Assembly: GCF_021917145.1 (NCBI RefSeq)
Contig: NC_061064.1
Span: 4,584,475-4,648,474, forward strand
Reading direction: 5' to 3'
DNA length: 64,000 nt
Source: Hypomesus transpacificus
Lineage: Eukaryota > Chordata > Actinopteri > Osmeriformes > Osmeridae
Positions within the stretch are counted from its first letter, which is position 1. Each line of letters begins with the position of its first letter. Positions 60,201 through 64,000 of the stretch are shown piece after piece. A program made the translations under genes and the position numbers. The notes beneath the pieces were generated by a model that was not told the origin of the DNA, ran no database searches, and saw nothing but the letters and a program-made list of their open reading frames with translations.

Positions 60201-62522
60201 ATCAAGGAGCTGATACCAGCACAATGGAAGCCGTGGCCAACCTGAGTGGTCTATGTGCTGACTATCAAACAATGGTATTCATAGGTAGGCCTCTGAATGA
60301 CCTGTATGAGATACTCTTGAAAAACATTTACATGTAAATTTAGCAGACGCTCTTATCCAGAGCGACTTACAGCAAGTACAGGGACATTCCCCCAAGGCAA
60401 GTAAGGTGAAGTGCCTTGCCAATCACACAACTTCATTTGGCACCAACCAACAACCTTCTGATTTATAGCCTGACTCCCTAACTGCTCAGCCACCTGACCC
60501 CTTACACATGAAACACATGAGTTGTTGTGCGTAGAGTTTGGTAAATCTCACCTTAGGCACGGAGTACACATTTTTAGTTGGCGTTCTATTGCTCCCATCG
60601 ACCCCTCTGTGTTGTACGGTCTTGGTATGCGTCTTGCTCTGTTTGGCAGGTGGTGTGTCCGCTTTGAGCTGCTGCTCTTTCAATGCTTTCCTTGGGGTCT
60701 CCGATCGTCTAGGCTGCACCCTAGTGGGGGTGGAGGAGGACTGCACTGCTTGACGTGGGCTAGCTGCACTGGTCTGGTCCACTTTCTGAGGGGTGTTGAG
60801 TATACGGTTGGATTTCCGCGGGCTATCCTCTGGCAGCACCCTGGAGGGAGTGGCTGGAGCGTGCACTGCTTTACGGGGGCTTGCTGTAGTGGACCGGTCC
60901 ACTTTCTGAGGGGTGTTCTGTACGCGGATAGACTTGCGTGGGCTAGCCTCCACCGTATCTTGGGAAATAACTTTTATTTTTCTCTGAGGGGTGCCAAAGT
61001 CAGAGTCAGATGCAGATGTTGAGTGTTTTCTTTTGGGAGTCTGATAAAAAGGAGAGAGAACAGATGAGCGGTCACACAATAACAAACTTAAATAAATACT
61101 CTTACAACATTTGCGAGAATAAATTCTCCCAAGTGTAAACTGACCTTGTCTTTAGACTGAATCAGAGAGTCAAAGAACTCTGTAGCTATCCTTTCCACCT
61201 GTGAGACAGTGAGAGAAACCAGTAAGAAATAACCCCAATAACAGACACAAATACTAATAATGGCAATACTATCTACTGACAATACGACAAACTAGACAGC
61301 TTACTGTCAACGATTGAAGATTGTGAGTAAAAAACATTGTGTACAATCTTTTTTTCCAACTGAAACCTTTAAAAAAGCTACTCAGAGGAGTGGCTCATAA
61401 GAGTATTTCATCAACCTACCCTCCATTTAGTGTAGCCATTAATGGACTTTGGACCGTATTGGACCTGATGGACAGCCTTTTTGACGAAATCTCTCTTCAC
61501 TTTGGCAATTTCCTCTCCCATGGCGGGGTTAGGGATGACATCACTCTCCCACACGGCCACCACCTAGAAATCACAGAAACTCGCAATCATCAAGGAAGTA
61601 CACAGCCTCATAAAATCTCTCAGACCATTTGTCTCAAATAAATGACTTTTCAAGAGTGCCCATTTCTCGTCTAGGATCCATTCTATTTTGTGCATTCCAT
61701 TTCATGCAGTTTCTGTGGTCAAGATTATTACCCATCAATTTTGCTGTTAACTTGACAGGCTAACACAAGCATCTAGCTGCCCTGTTGACTGTTGAGCATT
61801 GTGATACTCAATGAGAAACAACAACTTGATACATGAGTCCATTCATACCTTGGTCCTAAGGTTCTCTCCGGCGATGAAGCGTACATGGTTGGCTGTGGTG
61901 CTAATGTCCTTCCCATTATAAACCCTCATCTTAGGCAGGAGCACCATCAGCTTGTAGTTGTCATTGACCTGAAAAAATGTTCATCATACATTGAACAGTT
62001 TGAAACACAAAACAAAGCCCATGTACAAAACACATAAAAACCTAGATCGATATTTACTGTAAGGTATAGGTTATCTTCAACTTTCAGCTCCTCCAATGAG
62101 GTCAGCGATTCAAGTGTGGTGACATCCTCCAGGTCATTGTTGCTTAGGTCCAGTTTGAGCAAGGAGGGCAGACACATACCCTGGGGCATCTCTTCGAGAG
62201 AGTTCCCAGATAAGTCCAACTGTTCCAAACATTTGAGGCGAGAGAGCAATGGAACAGGCAAGTCCTCACTCTTAAGGCCCAACTTTGAAAGGCTGTGAAG
62301 GAACACAGACGAATGGGTTAGTAGGGTGAGTCCCATGTCGATGTTTTGGATACATCTCATATTATACATGGTAATATAAGCACAAACCAAAATATTTGAG
62401 CATATGTTTACCCTATTTAACACACCTTAAGTCTGGACTTACTTGAGTATCTTTATTTGTTCCAGATTCGAGGTTTTTGGCGTGCATCTCTCCAATAAAA
62501 GTTTCTCCGTTATTTTCTCCAT
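57243..62522 (-). CDS. lrwd1: LRWD1 / ORCA, leucine-rich repeat and WD repeat protein, 15 exons
   Basis: Nuclear protein that binds the origin recognition complex and repressive histone marks. Exons: 62522-62443, 62292-62058, 61968-61849, 61563-61420, 61198-61145, 61040-60552, 60085-59962, 59779-59673, 59475-59265, 59066-58994, 58807-58667, 58451-58348, 58213-58055, 57810-57701 and 57377-57243; 761 residues (human 647). Residues about 25-110 hold leucine-rich repeats (LSRLKCLEQLDLSGNSLEEM, SLLKLDLSNNDLEDV), then a cap region (PKMRVYNGKDIS). Residues 212-374 (exon 6) are a basic, Ser/Thr-Pro-rich linker with a 40-residue tandem duplication. From 375 a WD-repeat propeller follows: VVATCGGDSVCLIDCDTGKV, ILRFSPQQGNFLFTGTYDKR, IMMWDIGG, HLLAACEDGLHCYNI, GYVVCGDDKGRLWRY, and the end TDKNIVVILKRAEC. 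Extra length is mainly in the linker. Intron 6 carries a SINE. Confidence 0.95.
60327..60505 (-). mobile_element. tRNA-derived SINE, sense in lrwd1 intron 6
   Basis: The same family as the copy at 49341, in reverse: TTTAGCAGACGCTCTTATCC is the tail and CTAACTGCTCAGCCACCTGA the head. It is more diverged, and the B box is altered. Its head lies within about 50 bases of the exon 6 donor. Confidence 0.82.
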
Positions 62523-63699
62523 GCTATGTCTCTGACAAAGCGTGTGAACGAAAGAGCTCAGCACTTTAACTTAATGTGTGTACACAGAGGGGCGTAGTTA
62601 GCTCATTTAACTAAAAACTAGCCAACACGTCACATATACAGGGTTTTTGACCAAAAAGAACCATTGATGCAGTTCTAGCTACACAGGTTGGTTAATGTGG
62701 GGCATGGGGTGGGGGTGTTATTTCGATTCTATATTGTGTGCATGGCTGCGTCCGTAGTCTTGATTGAGACTGACCTGAAACTAAATGAAAGTAACGTGTG
62801 AATGGCACGATGCTAACGATGAACTATTTCTGAACTGCATTAAATAGCCTACGTGTTCCTGCGTTCTTATTCAGATTCAAGGCATTGCTCGTTCTACCGA
62901 GCTAAAGATAGTCAATAACCAGTTCTAAAGTAAAACGCAACAATAATAACCCGCACTAGTGAAGACGATCTACAGTAGCGTTCATTGCACTGAACTTACC
63001 AGTGAAATGTTTCGCTAGCAGGGGACATCTGCAAGTCTTGTAACTTTCCCGGGAAAAAGTGATGGGTTAATCACGTGGTCAGCATCATTTCCGCAAATCG
63101 GTTGAGGTTGAACAAATGATCGACTTACTAATAGAAAACCTATTTTTGATCGTTTACAAAGAACTATAAATATACATTATTGTTATTATATATATTGTAT
63201 TCCTTTAATGAGAAAGCTGTCAAAACAATTGATGTCTGTACTTTCTATAAGGTCTTTGAATGATTTGCTGTGTTGTACCCTCTTACATTCTTATGTTTGC
63301 ATAGGCCCTACTCTGTAATTGATTGTATTTCTGCAATAAAAATAATAACAAATAAATAAGTAAGCCAAGTAGACTCAAATTAATGGAAACCAGTCACCTA
63401 GCAGCAATGTTGTTGATCAGTACTATTTTATTCTGTAGCGAATGTTCCAAATCATGAATTTCACATAAGTCATGGCAATGATGATTTTATTTGTATGTGC
63501 TTTATGTAGGCTACTTCATTATGCCTTATAAAAATGTTTGATTAAGTTCAATCAAATTCAGAATTTGCAGGAAACTGCTAATTACAAGTTATACTACTAA
63601 AATCATTGTAATTGACATGCTCACAATAACAAATCCAAACACAGATAGTATTGCAAAAAGGGAATAGCATTATCTCTATAAAGAAGAAGAGCATTATCT
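62523..63699. other. lrwd1 5' flank and alkbh4 3' UTR
   Basis: 62523-63060 is the start region of lrwd1; TAGTTAGCTC and TTCTAGCTAC words occur. Minus-strand AATAAA signals (TTTATT at 63486-63491 and 63427-63432) lie 210-275 bases past the alkbh4 stop and fit its transcript end. No gene is seen between. Confidence 0.5.
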
Positions 63700-63710
63700 C
63701 TATAAAGAAG
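63667..63710. repeat. 24-bp tandem duplication over the alkbh4 stop codon
   Basis: GCATTATCTCTATAAAGAAG occurs at 63667-63686 and again at 63691-63710, 24 bases apart and identical. The right copy contains the alkbh4 stop codon and last codons. Confidence 0.9.
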
Positions 63711-64000
63711 TCCCGTGAAAGCTGCATGCAATGTTCAACAGCTGAGCCCCTAATTCTTCTTGCTCCCCACCAGGCAGGAACTCTGCAGACAGTTCTCTGT
63801 ACGTGCTGCACACCCTGCGGGCATGAATGTCTTGTCTATAGATGGCATGTTTCCATCTGTGTCGTGCTTCACCTTGCAGCACCACTAGCGACCTGCGAGG
63901 AAGGTGTACTGTAACCCTGACTTCCCCCTCTTCCCCAATTTCGGACAGTCCCTCCTCCATGGACATAGTGAGAATGGTGTCTGAGAGCAGGTTGATGGTA
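63700..64000 (-). CDS. alkbh4: ALKBH4 dioxygenase, C-terminal part (last exon)
   Basis: The minus-strand frame is open from the window edge to the stop TAG at 63702-63700. About 99 residues are visible. They match the end of ALKBH4, an Fe(II)/2-oxoglutarate dioxygenase reported to demethylate actin and other proteins. TINLLSDTILTM corresponds to the LNLLSPTVLSM core strand of the mammalian protein. Then come VHLPRRSLVVLQGEARHRWK, with HAIYRQ holding the second iron-ligand His region, and ARRVCSTYRELSAEF, whose Arg contacts 2-oxoglutarate in this family. It ends IACSFHGTSL. The N-terminal cysteine cluster and the HxD motif lie outside the window. It lies tandem with lrwd1, on the same strand. 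Confidence 0.92.
   Translation of the reverse strand, partial: TINLLSDTILTMSMEEGLSEIGEEGEVRVTVHLPRRSLVVLQGEARHRWKHAIYRQDIHARRVCSTYRELSAEFLPGGEQEELGAQLLNIACSFHGTSL

Noticed and set aside
60522-61022. 166-codon plus-strand frame
   Set aside because: It is antisense to lrwd1 exon 6 and owes its length to the duplicated units there.

Overview
The window is a vertebrate nuclear chromosome segment, almost certainly from a teleost fish. Genes are intron-containing with GT-AG junctions and many introns under 200 bp. The proteins are clear vertebrate orthologues, and the repeats (a tRNA-headed SINE whose 3' tail carries AAGAGCGTCTGCTAAATG, long dinucleotide and tetranucleotide tracts) are typical of fish. 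No prokaryotic, organellar, CRISPR or intact viral element is visible. The species cannot be fixed from sequence alone.

Layout, left to right. 1-585 is the 3' end of a neuronal gap-junction gene (connexin 34/35/36 group), followed by about 9.4 kb of repeat-rich intergenic DNA. 10027-20487 holds four compact genes: an I-kappa-B-beta-like NF-kB inhibitor, two tandem SCAN-like plus C2H2 zinc-finger genes, and a convergent TRIM16/25-like RING-B-box-SPRY gene. 22562-23282 is a TPPP3-like tubulin-polymerisation protein, 25997-27104 a secreted C1q-domain protein, and 29200-33412 transgelin (SM22-alpha type) with a non-coding first exon. 35869-37413 is peroxin PEX12. The right half is on the minus strand: orai2 (41267-42445), bckdk (45569-56083, 11 exons), lrwd1 (57243-62522, 15 exons) and the last exon of alkbh4 (63700 to the edge).

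The genes do not form one pathway. Two local themes exist. The inhibitor of NF-kB, which has a perfect kappa-B site upstream, lies near a TRIM gene of an innate-immunity family. The orai2, lrwd1 and alkbh4 trio recalls a human 7q22 neighbourhood, here with bckdk between orai2 and lrwd1.

All exon boundaries were derived by hand from reading frame, splice consensus and remembered family sequences; every listed coding model stays in frame from start to stop (or to the window edge). The most interesting points are the teleost SCAN-like zinc-finger pair, an I-kappa-B degron with Cys in place of the second serine, a 40-residue tandem duplication rich in SPRK-type sites in LRWD1, a RING with Asp in place of the zinc-binding His plus a GC-AG intron in the TRIM gene, and clusters of GCTAGC words beside several gene starts.
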